Source of the DNA: Dallia pectoralis
Taxonomy: Eukaryota; Chordata; Actinopteri; Esociformes; Umbridae
Assembly: GCA_029465975.1 (NCBI GenBank)
Contig: CM055756.1
Span: forward strand, 12,403,223-12,467,222
Direction: 5' to 3'
Length of the DNA stretch: 64,000 nucleotides
The notes beneath the pieces are model-generated. The model did no database searches, was not told where the DNA came from, and worked only from the letters and a program-made list of their open reading frames with translations. Positions within the stretch are counted from its first letter, which is position 1; each line of letters opens with the position of its first letter. Shown here piece after piece: positions 1 through 11,700 of the stretch. A program made the position numbers and the translations under genes.

Positions 1-3000
1 TTGGGGAGGCCAGCTACTCCACCATCGCCCCCACAATCATCGCTGACCTGTACGTCAAGGGGGAGAGGACGAGGATGCTCTCCATCTTCTATTTTGCAAT
101 TCCAGTAGGAAGGTGGGGTAGTACACACAGCATTTAGGGTGTAACAACATGTTGCATTCTGGTCCTTGAACGGGAAGAGAGATTCTTCATGTGTGTTTTG
201 TGTTGGAGATGTTTGACTCGTATTTGCTGTTGTTCTTCCTCAGTGGTCTGGGCTACATTGTGGGGTCAAAGGTTGACGATGTGGCAGGGGACTGGCATTG
301 GGCCCTGAGGGTGAGTTGACGGAGCTCTTCGTTATCACATGTATTTATTACCACCGTCACATTGCAATTGTCGCCTCAAAGGAAAAATGTATATGTGCTA
401 ATATTAGATGGTTTATTTCTCTGGACACTGGTGCTGTCACTACCAGACACCGTTAAATGACTCCAGGTGATTCCTGTTCTGGGTGTGATTGCTAATTGAC
501 TCTTGTCTCCAGGTGACTCCTGTTCTGGGTGTGATTGCTAATTGACTCTTGTCTCCAGGTGACTCCTGTTCTGGGTGTGATTGCTAATTGACTCTTGTCT
601 CCAGGTGACTCCTGTTCTGGGTGTGATTGCTAATTGACTCTTGTCTCCAGGTGACTCCTGTTCTGGGTGTGATTGCGGTGTTGCTGCTGCTGTTTGTAGT
701 GAAGGAGCCCAAGAGAGGTGCCATAGAGGCCCGTCCAGAGCACACTCTCCCCAGAACCAGCTGGCTGGTTGACATGAAGGCCCTTGGGAGAAAGTATGTC
801 CTTCACTCCAGACTTATAAACATACTCTATCATTCTTTACAATGCCTGCAACTATTTTACTAACAGGTGCTCTGGTTTTAACTGAGTTGAAATGATACTA
901 ATGTTTGCTGTATAACTGCATTGATCTCTCTAGCCTGTAATTTGAATCAATGTCTCTCTCTTATGGTCCTATAATAATGTTATTAACCCTGTGTGTGTGT
1001 GTGTGTGTGTGTGTGTACACACAGCTGCAGCTTCATGTTATCTACACTTGGCTTCACGGCTGTGGCCTTTGTCACCGGGTCCTTGGCACTCTGGGCCCCT
1101 GCCTTCCTATTCAGAGCGTCTGTCTTCACCGGTGAGAGGCCCCCCTGTGTGGATGGCCCCTGTGACACCTCCGATAGGTAACACACACACACCAACATCA
1201 CACACACACCAACAGAACAACAACAAACACAACATGACAACATCACAAACCAACACATATTTGGGAGTCCAGGATAAAACCTTGAGATGAACGGGACTCT
1301 GAGGTGTGGCCAGACTTCGTCTGCCTGTGTCGGGTGAAGGTTATAAGAGTACATGACCGTATAAGGTTATAAGAGTACATGACCGTATAAGGTTATAAGA
1401 GTACATGACCGTATAAGGTTATAAGAGTACATGACCTTATAAGGTTATAAGAGTACATGACCTTATAAGGTTACAAGAGTACATGACCGTATAAGGTTAT
1501 AAGAGTACATGACCTTATAAGGTTATAAGAGTACATGACCTTATAAGGTTACAAGAGTACATGGTCTTATTGATGTGTTTGCATGTTCAGATAACCAGCG
1601 GGTCAATAAATTCAGATTGACTGTCCAAACTACCCTTAGAGAGGGTGGAGTATAGCCCACAGAGGGTGGAGTATAGCCCACAGAGGGTGGAGTATAGCCC
1701 ACAGAGGGTGGAGTATAGCCCACAGAGGGTGGAGTATAGCCCACAGAGGGTGGAGTATAGCCCACAGAGGGTGGAGTATAGCCCACAGAGGGTGGAGTAT
1801 AGCCCACAGAGGGTGGAGTATAGCCCACAGAGGGTGGAGTATAGCCCACAGAGGGTGGAGTATAGCCCACAGAGGGTGGAGTATAGCCCACAGAGGGTGG
1901 AGTATAGCCCACAGAGGGTGGAGTATAGCCCACAGAGGGTGGAGTATAGCCCACAGAGGGTGGAGTATAGCCCACAGAGGGTGGAGTATAGCCCACAGAG
2001 GGTGGAGTATAGCCCACAGAGGGTGGAGTATAGCCCACAGAGGGTGGAGTATAGCCCACAGAGGGTGGAGTATAGCCCACAGAGGGTGGAGTATAGCCCA
2101 CAGAGGGTGGAGTATAGCCCACAGAGGGTGGAGTAATAGCCCACAGAGGGTGGAGTATAGCCCACAGAGGGTGGAGGGTGGAGAATAGCCCACAGAGGGT
2201 GGAGTAGCCCACAGAGGGTGGAGTATAGCCCACAGAGGGTGGAGTATAGCCCACAGAGGGTGGAGTATAGCCCACAGAGGGTGGAGTATAGCCCACAGAG
2301 GGTGGAGTATAGCCCACAGAGGGTGGAGTATAGCCCACAGAGGGTGGAGTATAGCCCACAGAGGGTGGAGTATAGCCCACAGAGGGTGGAGTATAGCCCA
2401 CAGAGGGTGGAGTATAGCCCACAGAGGGTGGAGAATAGCCCACAGAGGGTGGAGAATAGCCCACAGAGGGTGGAGTATAGCCCACAGAGGGTGGAGTATA
2501 GCCCACAGAGGGTGGAGTATAGCCCACAGAGGGTGGAGTATAGCCCACAGAGTTCCCCCCCATCCTATAAGTGTGAACTTTCATTCATACGTCCATCAGC
2601 AGGCATGTGGACTGTCACAGAGGGGGGCCACTTCAGAAGGTCACACACAGATTAAAACATACTTGGCACCATCTGTACGTCCCTGAGTAATATTGCAACT
2701 CTTCCCCATGTTCGTCTCTCTCTTGTCGGAGCCGAAGATTAAGTATGATTAAGATTAAGTATGCCAGAGCAGTACCTGAGAGAAATGGACTGATGTGTTA
2801 GATAAATAAGGTGTACTGGAAGCTTAATAGATTTTCTGAGGATTTTATGAGTAAGCCCAAATAAATCTAGTACTATCAGGAAGTAAACTGGATGCTAGAA
2901 CATCCCAAACCACAGTTCTAGATCAAGGGTCACAATATGTTTTCTGAATTTAAATGTCATAAATATTAATCTTCTTTATTTGACGTTTCTGTGTTTTCCT

Positions 3001-5189
3001 CGTTTCAGCTTGTACTTTGGTATTATCACTGTTGTGTCTGGGATTCTGGGCGTGTCCAGTGGGGCGGAGTTAAGCAGGAGGCTGAGGGCGTGGACACCCA
3101 GGGCCGACCCCCTGGTCTGTGCCATAGGTCTCCTCCTCTCAGCCCCCTTCCTCTACCTCGCCATCGTCTTCGCTCAGGTCAGCACCACCGCCACCTACGT
3201 AAGTCCAAACGACCAGTGGAACACCCACACACCCCGTATTTAAAGGCCGGTTCCCATCACCATGGGAAAAATAAATCTGTTTCTCTATGATAACATCGAA
3301 AGTGTATTATGTAACAATTCAGAAATGTTGCACACTTATGATAAATCTGATCTTTTTGAGGAAGACAAAGTTCTGACAGTCAAATGTAGTGACAAAATGT
3401 GCAAGTAGCAGAGACTGGAACCATTGCTCACAGATATTTGTACTTGACACAATCTCTGTCTTTCTATCAAACACACACAAACATAGATTATTCTGTGTTT
3501 TGTCTGTTGATTCCAGTGTGTGGGAGTAATTCTGGCATTTTGGTCTGATTTCTGGTCCTGTTTGATCAGGTGTTTATCTTCCTGGGGGAGACCTTCCTCT
3601 CTATGAACTGGGCCATTGTAGCTGACATTCTACTGGTGAGTGAATATATCTGTTACTGTCGGTCTGTTTTGGCTTCTCTCTCTTTCTCTATGTCTATCTA
3701 TCTAGTATGTGGTGGTCCTCACTAATCCTCTATCTCCATCTAGTACGTGGTGGTTCTCACTAATCCTCTATCTAGTATGTGGTGGTCCTCACTAATTCTC
3801 TATCTCCATCTAGTACGTGGTGGTCCTCACTAATTCTCTATCTCCATCTAGTACGTGGTGGTCCTCACTAATTCTCTATCTCCATCTAGTACGTGGTGGT
3901 CCTCACTAATTCTCCATCTAGTACGTGGTGGTCCTCACTAATTCTCTATCTCCATCTAGTACGTGGTGGTCCTCACTAATTCTCTATCTCCATCTAGTAC
4001 GTGGTTGTCCCCACTCGTCGCTCCACGGCTGAGGCGTTCCAGATTGTAATCTCTCACCTGCTTGGAGACGCTGGGAGCCCTTATTTATTAGGAAAGGTAA
4101 GAGTTGTTCTAGTTAATAAACACATTGTGATGAACACAAACATACCAACCGGCTCCTGGGCATCTTTTGATCTTCTACCTGTGTTCTCCAACCCCTCCCT
4201 CAGATCTCCTGGGCATCTTTTGATCTTCTACCTGTTTTCTCCAACCCCTCCCTCAGATCTCCTGGGCATCTTTTGATCTTCTACCTGTGTTCTCCAACCC
4301 CTCTCCAGATCTCCGACTCTCTGAGACAGGAGGACTCGTACCTGTGGCAGTTCCGCTCGCTGCAGCTCTCCCTTCTTACGTGCTCCTTTGTGGGGGTGGT
4401 GGGTGGGGCGTTCTTCCTGGCCACCGCCCTCTTCATTGAACAGGACCGTCAGCGCGCCGCCAACTACGCCCCTTCTGGTGAGAGGCTGCAAGTGTGCGAC
4501 CGGGTCTGAAAGCATCAGCTCAAGTTGTATTTTACACTGTCGTACAGCGAGTGTGTCTTCACAGCTGAATGCTACCGGCGTAGAATACAGACACTGAGAT
4601 AATTATAAAGTGACATGAGTGTTCCAGTGGAATAAGCTGCTGCCTCATTGGAATATGTGGTGTATTTGCTGATATACTTAATGTTATCAGTTATACTCAC
4701 TCTCAAACATGATCTGGGTTGGTGACAGTCTGAGAAACAATAACTAATAAAGATGGGAACCTGAATACCCATAAGGGAGGGGCTCCTGGTTTTTCTGGAC
4801 ATTTCACACATCCATTTGGGACACGTCACTAAGCACCCTTACACATGCTGACGCCCTCATCCGGAGGGGACGAGTGATCACTGAATGCTTATGAGAATTG
4901 AGATGAGCTCAATCATCCACCATAGCTGTCTATGATGATCAGATCTGAACCCATTTGGAACCTGATATTCTGGTGTTTATTATGTCCCTCTAACTCTACT
5001 GGTGTGTTGAAGCTGTTCTGCTGGCCCTCTTATATGTTTAGACCATTATTATGGGGTTTCTGTTATTTAAACACTGCAGATTAAATGTGCTGTTCTCCAT
5101 TTCCCCGCCCCCTGACAGATGATGAGCCGATCGTTGTTCCCAAGAGCGGACGGTCCACCAGGGTGCCAGTTTCCAGTGTTTTGATTTGA
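1..5189 (+). CDS. spns1: Spinster homolog 1 (lysosomal lysophospholipid transporter), 3' part
   Basis: Major-facilitator-superfamily protein; family members export lysophospholipids from the lysosome. The 5' exons lie before the window. Exons seen: 1-112 (frame begins at base 3), 244-310, 651-793, 1025-1177, 3009-3198, 3570-3635, 3998-4096, 4309-4477 and 5119-5189 with stop TGA; all GT-AG and in phase, giving about 355 residues (human SPNS1 is about 528). Recognisable blocks are GEASYSTIAPTIIADLYV, the membrane stretch GFTAVAFVTGSLALWAPAF, FLGETFLSMNWAIVADILL, RRSTAEAFQIVISHLLGDAG and the C-terminus GRSTRVPVSSVLI, nearly identical to the mammalian end. Several hydrophobic helices are visible. 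Three of its introns carry tandem repeats that duplicate the 3' splice site. Its neighbour lat is also its neighbour in human, which favours spns1 over spns2/spns3. Confidence 0.95.
461..696 (+). repeat. 46-bp tandem repeat copying an spns1 splice acceptor
   Basis: Five copies of a unit that includes TCTCCAG, then the first 26 bases of the next exon, then TAATTGACTCTTG. Only the last copy (acceptor ending at 650) runs on into open coding sequence. The earlier copies meet an in-frame TAA after about nine codons. Confidence 0.9.
1334..1563. repeat. 26-bp minisatellite in spns1 intron
   Basis: About nine copies of a unit containing GGTTATAAGAGTACATGACC, with G/T variation near the end of each copy. 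It lies well inside the intron between exons 1025-1177 and 3009-3198. Confidence 0.9.
1638..2552. repeat. 21-bp minisatellite, about 43 copies
   Basis: Unit GTGGAGTATAGCCCACAGAGG, nearly perfect, with a few irregular units around 2130-2210 and A/T changes near 2430-2460. Because 21 is divisible by 3, it makes long open frames on both strands that are not genes. It lies in the large spns1 intron; the rest of the intron up to 3008 shows no other clear feature. Confidence 0.95.
3694..4005 (+). repeat. 38-bp tandem repeat copying an spns1 splice acceptor
   Basis: About nine copies, some shortened, of a unit that contains CTCCATCTAG followed by TACGTGGTGGTCC. The last copy holds the true acceptor (ending at 3997), where the exon reads TACGTGGTTGTCCCCAC. 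The exon start and acceptor are thus both part of the repeat unit. Confidence 0.9.
4151..4316 (+). repeat. Roughly 54-bp tandem repeat copying an spns1 splice acceptor
   Basis: Three copies of a unit ending CCAACCCCTCCCTCAG and continuing ATCTCC. The third copy has CTCTCCAG at 4301-4308 as the real acceptor, followed by exon bases ATCTCCGACTCT. The earlier copies diverge after ATCTCC into TGGGCATC. Confidence 0.85.
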
Positions 5190-7370
5190 GGAGGAATGTG
5201 GGCGGTTCCTGTGGAAGATACTGCACCCAGTTACAGGCCCCTGTTTCAGCAGCTAATTATGCAGCAGGGTTTTTACAACAAGGGTCTCTGATTGGACAAT
5301 GCCTTATAAAGAGACTTGCACATTTTATTTATTATTTGTAAAATGTTGGTAATGTGGCTTTTATCTGCTAAGGAGCATTGCAGAACCAAGAGCCTATTGT
5401 GTTTTTATTGTGATCACAGACGAGGCATTCCACTAGCACTGATCTGCTGTGCTCATTGGTGTCAGAACGTGGTGGCTTATGGGACATGTAGTAAACAGGA
5501 AGTCAGAGGGCCACGTTACTGTAAGCCTTACCTTCAGTCTGCTGAAGGGGACAGGACATCTTTCTGCTGTCTACGGCAGTGAGTGTGTACATCCACCCCT
5601 CCGCAAGAATGTGCAAACACAACTTTGGCGTTACACGCATATTTCTTTTACCAAGTTCGTTGTAGGGACTCTTTTCAGAGGTGATTTAATTTCCCGTTAC
5701 CAAATGTAACCGGGTCACTGATCTGGGGGTTAACCCGCACTGAGAATATTTCAACTGTCGTGACCATTGAGAAAAGCGGTCATGATGCCATTTTGTAGCT
5801 CACCTCTATGACTGTAAGCTCCACAACAACGTGGTGTCCTCACAAGTCCACAAGGAATATAAATAAAATGCTTGTTCAGTGTTACTTAGTACTGCTACAG
5901 TAAGTATTCAACTGACCATAGCCTGTGTCTAAGCACATATGTTTCTGCATTACTAACTAAGCCTAATTCAGCTTGTTCTGTTTTTCCAGCCGTTTGGCAT
6001 TTGTATAACACTATATTTGTCCCACAAGGCCATACAACTTGGATGGGAAACTCCCACAGTGGTCCAGAAGATATTACTTTTACAAATTATTTTATGTTGT
6101 TTTTATGAAATGATCCCATCAGTCAGGTGCCCGTATGGAGATGTTTAGCTTCTTGTTTCTTTAAAGAGTTGCTGATTACGGCTACCAGAAGATAAGATCT
6201 ATAATCCTGTTGTGCACTAGACTGAATTATCGGATGCAAGTCTGTACCCCTTTTAATAACCGGTTATAATACATAAAAAGCATGACTTATTTTTGATAGT
6301 GAAGTGTATATATTGGTTAAAAGCCATCTGATTGTGATGTAACTTCCTGTTGAAACATTAAAGAGTGAGTATGAACCGTTGACATGATGACTCACAGGTT
6401 GATCTCGGTGTGTGAGACGATTATCACTTGGTGCCTTTGCAGATGCAGAGGTGATACATCTCTCGTTTGAAGCTTGCGGCCTCGAAGTCTGAATCCTGGC
6501 TTTAAAGCAGATAGTTGATGTCTGCTTGGCTGCACAAATACACCGGGCAGCTGCCAGTTCTGGTGTAGCCTTTATTCATATTATCTACCTATCTACTGTC
6601 CTGTGGAATTCCTGTATTACATGATTTTTGTATTTTCACACCACCTGACTCTTTTCAATGACAGGAGAAAGAGGAGCTTTCGGCTTCTTTCCGTTGCTGT
6701 GGTTTCCTGTTTGTAAGTGGGAGGGGAGATAGAGACCGGCTGCTTGAACACTGCATTCACACTATTTAATCTTCACACTTTTGCAGGAGATGTCTGCAGT
6801 CAAATGTTTGTCTGACATTTGTGTTTGTTTCAGGACATTTGTTGGTTTCAGGACTAGGCAAGCACAGAGACCTGACAGACGTTAGATCTGTGGTGGGGGC
6901 CACATCCCAACCAATGATTTAGATGCTTGTCTGTCACATAAGGAAATCTAACAGGATGGAAAAATATTCCACTAAATAATTAGCTGGAGCAATGAATATC
7001 CTGATAAAGATGTGACTTAGACGGTTCTGGTTGGGATTTTCCATTTTATGTATATGTTACAAATGAGATGTTTTATGACAATGTGATTTTTAATCCAATC
7101 TCTATCAACATCTATCATGTTATTTTTAATCCAATATCTATCAACATCATAATTTTCCTCAGCTTAGTTGTGGTCAATTGTCCACTATCTTATAATTTTG
7201 TTTTTTTTAACATAATGTTCCAGCCATGTCTATCAAAAATGCCCAAAGCTGAATCTAGTTGCCCACTTCTTCAGCATAAATACTGATAACCTCTCAGAGT
7301 AGAATTTTTATGTATAATTTATTTAGGATGCGTAAAAAGAACTGAAGTAAATGTGTCTCTTCTCATAATT
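5190..7370 (+). other. spns1 3' UTR and spns1-lat spacer
   Basis: The spns1 3' UTR begins here. A canonical AATAAA at 5862-5867 is the best polyadenylation signal and gives a 3' UTR of about 0.7 kb. From about 5.9 to 7.37 kb I see AT-rich single-copy sequence without a credible gene, RNA or transposon; short open frames have no family resemblance. Confidence 0.6.
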
Positions 7371-7374
7371 CATT

Positions 7375-7848
7375 GTGTGTTTCTGGTTTCTCTTTGTGAG
7401 ACAGAGAAGGGAAAAGAGATGATAGAGTCAAAGCGGTAGTGGTGGGAAGGAGTAAACTGAAACAAAATGTTATGAGAACGACAAAAAGGCTGAGGTGCAT
7501 CTAGCCAAGACGACAGGGAGGAACAGATTAAACAGGTTGTACAGGGAGATATGTGGATTGGTGAAGGCACCTAGAGCCAGCTGCAACAGTCAAGGTTCCT
7601 GTGAGTAAATCAAAAGAAGACAGATGTGGATAAAAACAGGGCGTGGATTAAAAAACTGTATTAACAGAAGACACGGGTGAGGACAGACTGGTTTGATATG
7701 CTTCTGATTAACCCCAAATGATGTATGCCGAGTTATAGCTGACGACTGAGCTGGCCTGGGGATCTGAACACAGACTGACGTACACCATCTAGTAGAAGAG
7801 TGATCGTTGACATGACCTTCAGTTGGGATATTAAACATGGTCTGTCAG
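7375..7848 (+). promoter_or_regulatory. Promoter and noncoding first exon of lat copy 1
   Basis: This block is clearly related to 14760-15289, in front of the second lat copy. Shared stretches include GAGCTGGCCTGGGGA and GACCTTCAGTTGGGAT, the latter just before a splice donor (CAG/GTAACT after 7848). The lat start codon sits in an exon with an acceptor at 8791-8792, so an upstream noncoding exon is required, and this conserved block is the natural candidate. No TATA box is seen. The transcription start is not resolved. Confidence 0.6.
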
Positions 7849-8797
7849 GTAACTAACTCTGTGGATTGATTAACTTCTGTTGTCATTTTATGAGATTCAT
7901 ATGGATATTTGTGAATGTTGTTCTTAAAGTGTAAAGACATTGAGCAATAAAGTTTTAAACTGTAAGACCAGTGGGCTGGAGAGAAACCCACGCTGCTGTG
8001 GTTTACGTTCCAGAGGCAGCACTGTCTGTATAGGCCAGCTCATATTTACTAGAAGCAACTAAATTACATGTTTATGCATTTATTTCAAATTTTATAATGT
8101 TGTAAAAGTAAAGTACATGTTATGACTGAATTACAATGATTTCTAACGTAATGTCCACATGTCCAAGCTCAGGTTCTCTCAAGTCCTTGAGTCCAATGAT
8201 ACTGTACCACCTAACTGAATCAGTCAGTCCATCACTCAGAGACAGCAGAAACTATCAATCTCCCAATTTTAAGTTTAAGAGGGAACTATCTTAAACACCA
8301 GCTCTAATTGAAAATTGAAATCATATTAGATCTCAAACTAGTCCTTGTTTGTGGAGAGTATTATGTATGGACATCTGCAGACGCCTCACATAATAGTTCT
8401 ACCGAAACTGCGAGAGAAGAGAGTGGTGGCATACTTAAAAGTAAAAATAATTTGTACAGGAAATACATTTCCAAAATATTAATAGATAGCTGAAGTTAAA
8501 TGCTGTGAACGGATGGTGGGGGAGAAGAGAGAGACAAGGAAGAAACATTGTGAAATGGAGAGATACAAACCACATAGAAGGACAAGAATAATGTAGAGAT
8601 ACACAGCACATAGAAGGACAAGATAATGGAGGTCTTAGCATTGACGTGTTCATAATTATTATGAGGTTAACGTTTTAAGATAACTATGCCAAAAACAATG
8701 CTGGACTAAAAAATAAGTCAAACACTAAGGTCATTGAACCCTGCTTAGTAAGGAATTTAACTTGAGTTTTATGTTGCGTTTTCTTCCTGCAGACAGT

Positions 8798-11700
8798 ATG
8801 GAGATGTCTGTGGAGATTAATGTATTGGTGTTGAGTGGGGCGTTCCTCCTGACAGTCATCCTGCTGACCGGCATGTGTCTAAGGTGCAGAAGACACCACA
8901 TGCCTAGTAAGTCTACACTGTAACCCACTGTAATACTGAACAACTCTTACTGTTTTAAAACTTAACAGCATATTGAATCAGTTGTAATTGTATGTAATGC
9001 CATTACTAATGGTATATCCTGCTCTCTAAATTCACATTCACTCTGAACGGTAACTAGAGATTTGCACCTTACATATTTACATATTACATATTCCAGGAAC
9101 TTATATATATATATTAGTTATCAGTTACACAAGCGCTTGTGTTACCTGTGTTGGGGTCCATATAGTCCACACAGCTTAGCTTTTTTCGTAAAACGAAAAT
9201 AGCTAGCTTAGCCAAAACTTTACTGCTCAATACTCACGAACACGTCATGAGGATGAAAAGTCAAAGAAGAAAAACTCAATCCACATTAATAAAACATTAA
9301 TCGTTTGATCAAAGAGAAAATATATGTCCAAATCCAACTCCGGTCCACCAACAAAGTTATTATTCAGCAACACGAAAATGTCCAAAGAACAAAAACCGAA
9401 ACCACCGTTAACAAAAACCTGTCGAACTCTCTCTCTCCCGCTCTCCTCTCTCTCGCGCTACCCCAAGTTCTCCCGCGAGCCCAAGTTACCATAAAATAAC
9501 CAAACTATTTCTTCGTCAATAACAGTCATATTTGTACTGATTACATGGACCATACAGTTACATTAGAAAACTACAAAAATGACACTAACGAAATAACAGA
9601 TTTATCTGAGGGCTACTTTGACAAAACATTATTTTATTTCCCCTCAGCGTCCATTCAGCAGCGCTACAGTACGGATTACCGTCAACAGTAAGCACTTTTA
9701 TTATGTAATTGTATGTTCAATGCACTGAGTGGTGTACAGTAAGGATTACCTAAGTGACAAGTGTGAGTCATGTTAGGAGTCAACACAAGTGTGAGTCATG
9801 TTAGGAGTCAACAAAAGTGTGAGTCATGTTAGGAGTCAACACAAGTGTGAGTCATGTTAGGAGTCAACACAAGTGTGAGTCATGTTAGGAGTCAACACAA
9901 GTGTGAGTCATGTTAGGAGTCAACACAAGTGTGAGTCATGTTAGGAGTCAACACAAGTGTGAGTCATGTTAGGAGTCAACACAAGTGTGAGTCATGTTAG
10001 AAGTCAACACAAGTGTGAGTCATGTTAGGAGTCAACCCTCAATCTGTTTTTGTGTTTTTTCCCCCACTCAGATCCCCAGGATTCAGCTTGGCCCGTCCAC
10101 CATGTAAGTATTTGTGCTGTTGAAATTCTTTGACCCTTTTCATGATACAGCGCTTTGTTAATTAATATTTATGATTAACCATTTCCTCAGACACCTCCAC
10201 AGCCACATTTGGCCATGCTCCACCTTCAAGCCTTCGTTCACCCCTGTGAGTTACTACACAAACCCACACACGGAACTCACATTCAAAGTTTTCAAGCGAG
10301 AATTATAGTTTTGTGTGTTTTTTTAAGGTAAATTCGCTTTTATTTTACACAAACAAGAATGATGGATGGCTGCCGTTGAGTGTAAAGTTCTGATCGCCTG
10401 GCCAATCAGAATGCAAACTGTGTGAAGGCTAAACCCGCCTGGCCAATCAGAATGCAAACTGTGTGAAGGCTAAACCCGTCTGGCAAATCAGAATGCAAAC
10501 TGTAGAAATGCTAAACCCGTCTGGCCAATCAGAATGCCAACATAATGTAACTGTGTAATTACAGATTTACAGGGAGGCTATTGGAATTGTAGCAGTTAAT
10601 ATTATTCTGTAATAGTTTGACCAACCTAAGGGAGGACCTCCCAGGTGGTGACACAGTCAAAGGGCTTGTTTGCATTATGCGACACCAGGTACCATGTGCC
10701 CCATGTTGGTGTGTGAAGACAATCATGTCTGATAGGTCTACAACTCCACCTATCGTGTATGTATAACCCCCCCATATATAAAACCTGGCAGGGGTGTAGA
10801 CTTTTTATATCCACTGCATATCAAGTTTCTGTACAGTTCGCACAGATATTATGATTTTATTCTCACAATTGAAGGCCACAGTCCTACATGGTACATATTG
10901 AACATGCTGCCCAAATGATAATGTAAATCAAGATTGCGGTTTTATTTTATTCTTTGTATACATTTTATTATCTCTCTCGTAATGTAACCTACCCATAATG
11001 CACCCTTTCAGTCTCACCATCAGAGCTGAAGTTTTAAAATGTACTTTGCCACAAGCTTATAAATGGCAGCAAAGCCCATGGAAACCAGAGGACTTGGCAA
11101 AGATGTCCTGGTGTCATTGTGATCTAGCAACTCCCTCTGAAGGTCTGGGCACCTGTAATGTATATAATCAGGAGACTGAACAAGCTCTCACACACAGTGA
11201 CCCAGATTACATCCTGTTTCTGAATAGCAGTGTGGGTAAAAAAAACATGTGCTTGCCGTAATCTTCAACTGTCCTAAATCCTTTGGAACTTGTGTTGAGA
11301 CAGGGCTGTAGAAACAACCAATAGCATATGGTGACATTGTGGATCAGAGTTCAGCACGGAATAAGAATGAGGCAAATTGCCTACACAAGTGTGGGGGAAA
11401 TGGGCAAGGACAGTGGACCAAGCTTAAGTGGGCAGATTGGCCTTCAAATCCTCCACCATCATCCCATTCATCAAGAATTTAAGGATCACCAGGCTAAATG
11501 TCTACAGACCCGTTGCCCTGTGTCCCAGATGTCCTGGTTATGATACAATGTGTGTTTTTCAGCTGGTTGTGAAATCTCTTCAGAGATCTCGTTGATGCTT
11601 AATATCTTTCTATTTCTTAGATCACCACAAAGACCCAAGTCTGTCACTCTAAGTAGAAATGGTGAAGTATCTTTTTAAGTTCCTCCAGATTAATTGTCTA

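Noticed and set aside
1541..2655. Long open frames on both strands (up to about 347 codons) of repeated GYTPPSV or EYSPQRV
   Set aside because: They arise only because the 21-base repeat is a multiple of 3 and has no stop. They lie in an spns1 intron and match no protein family.
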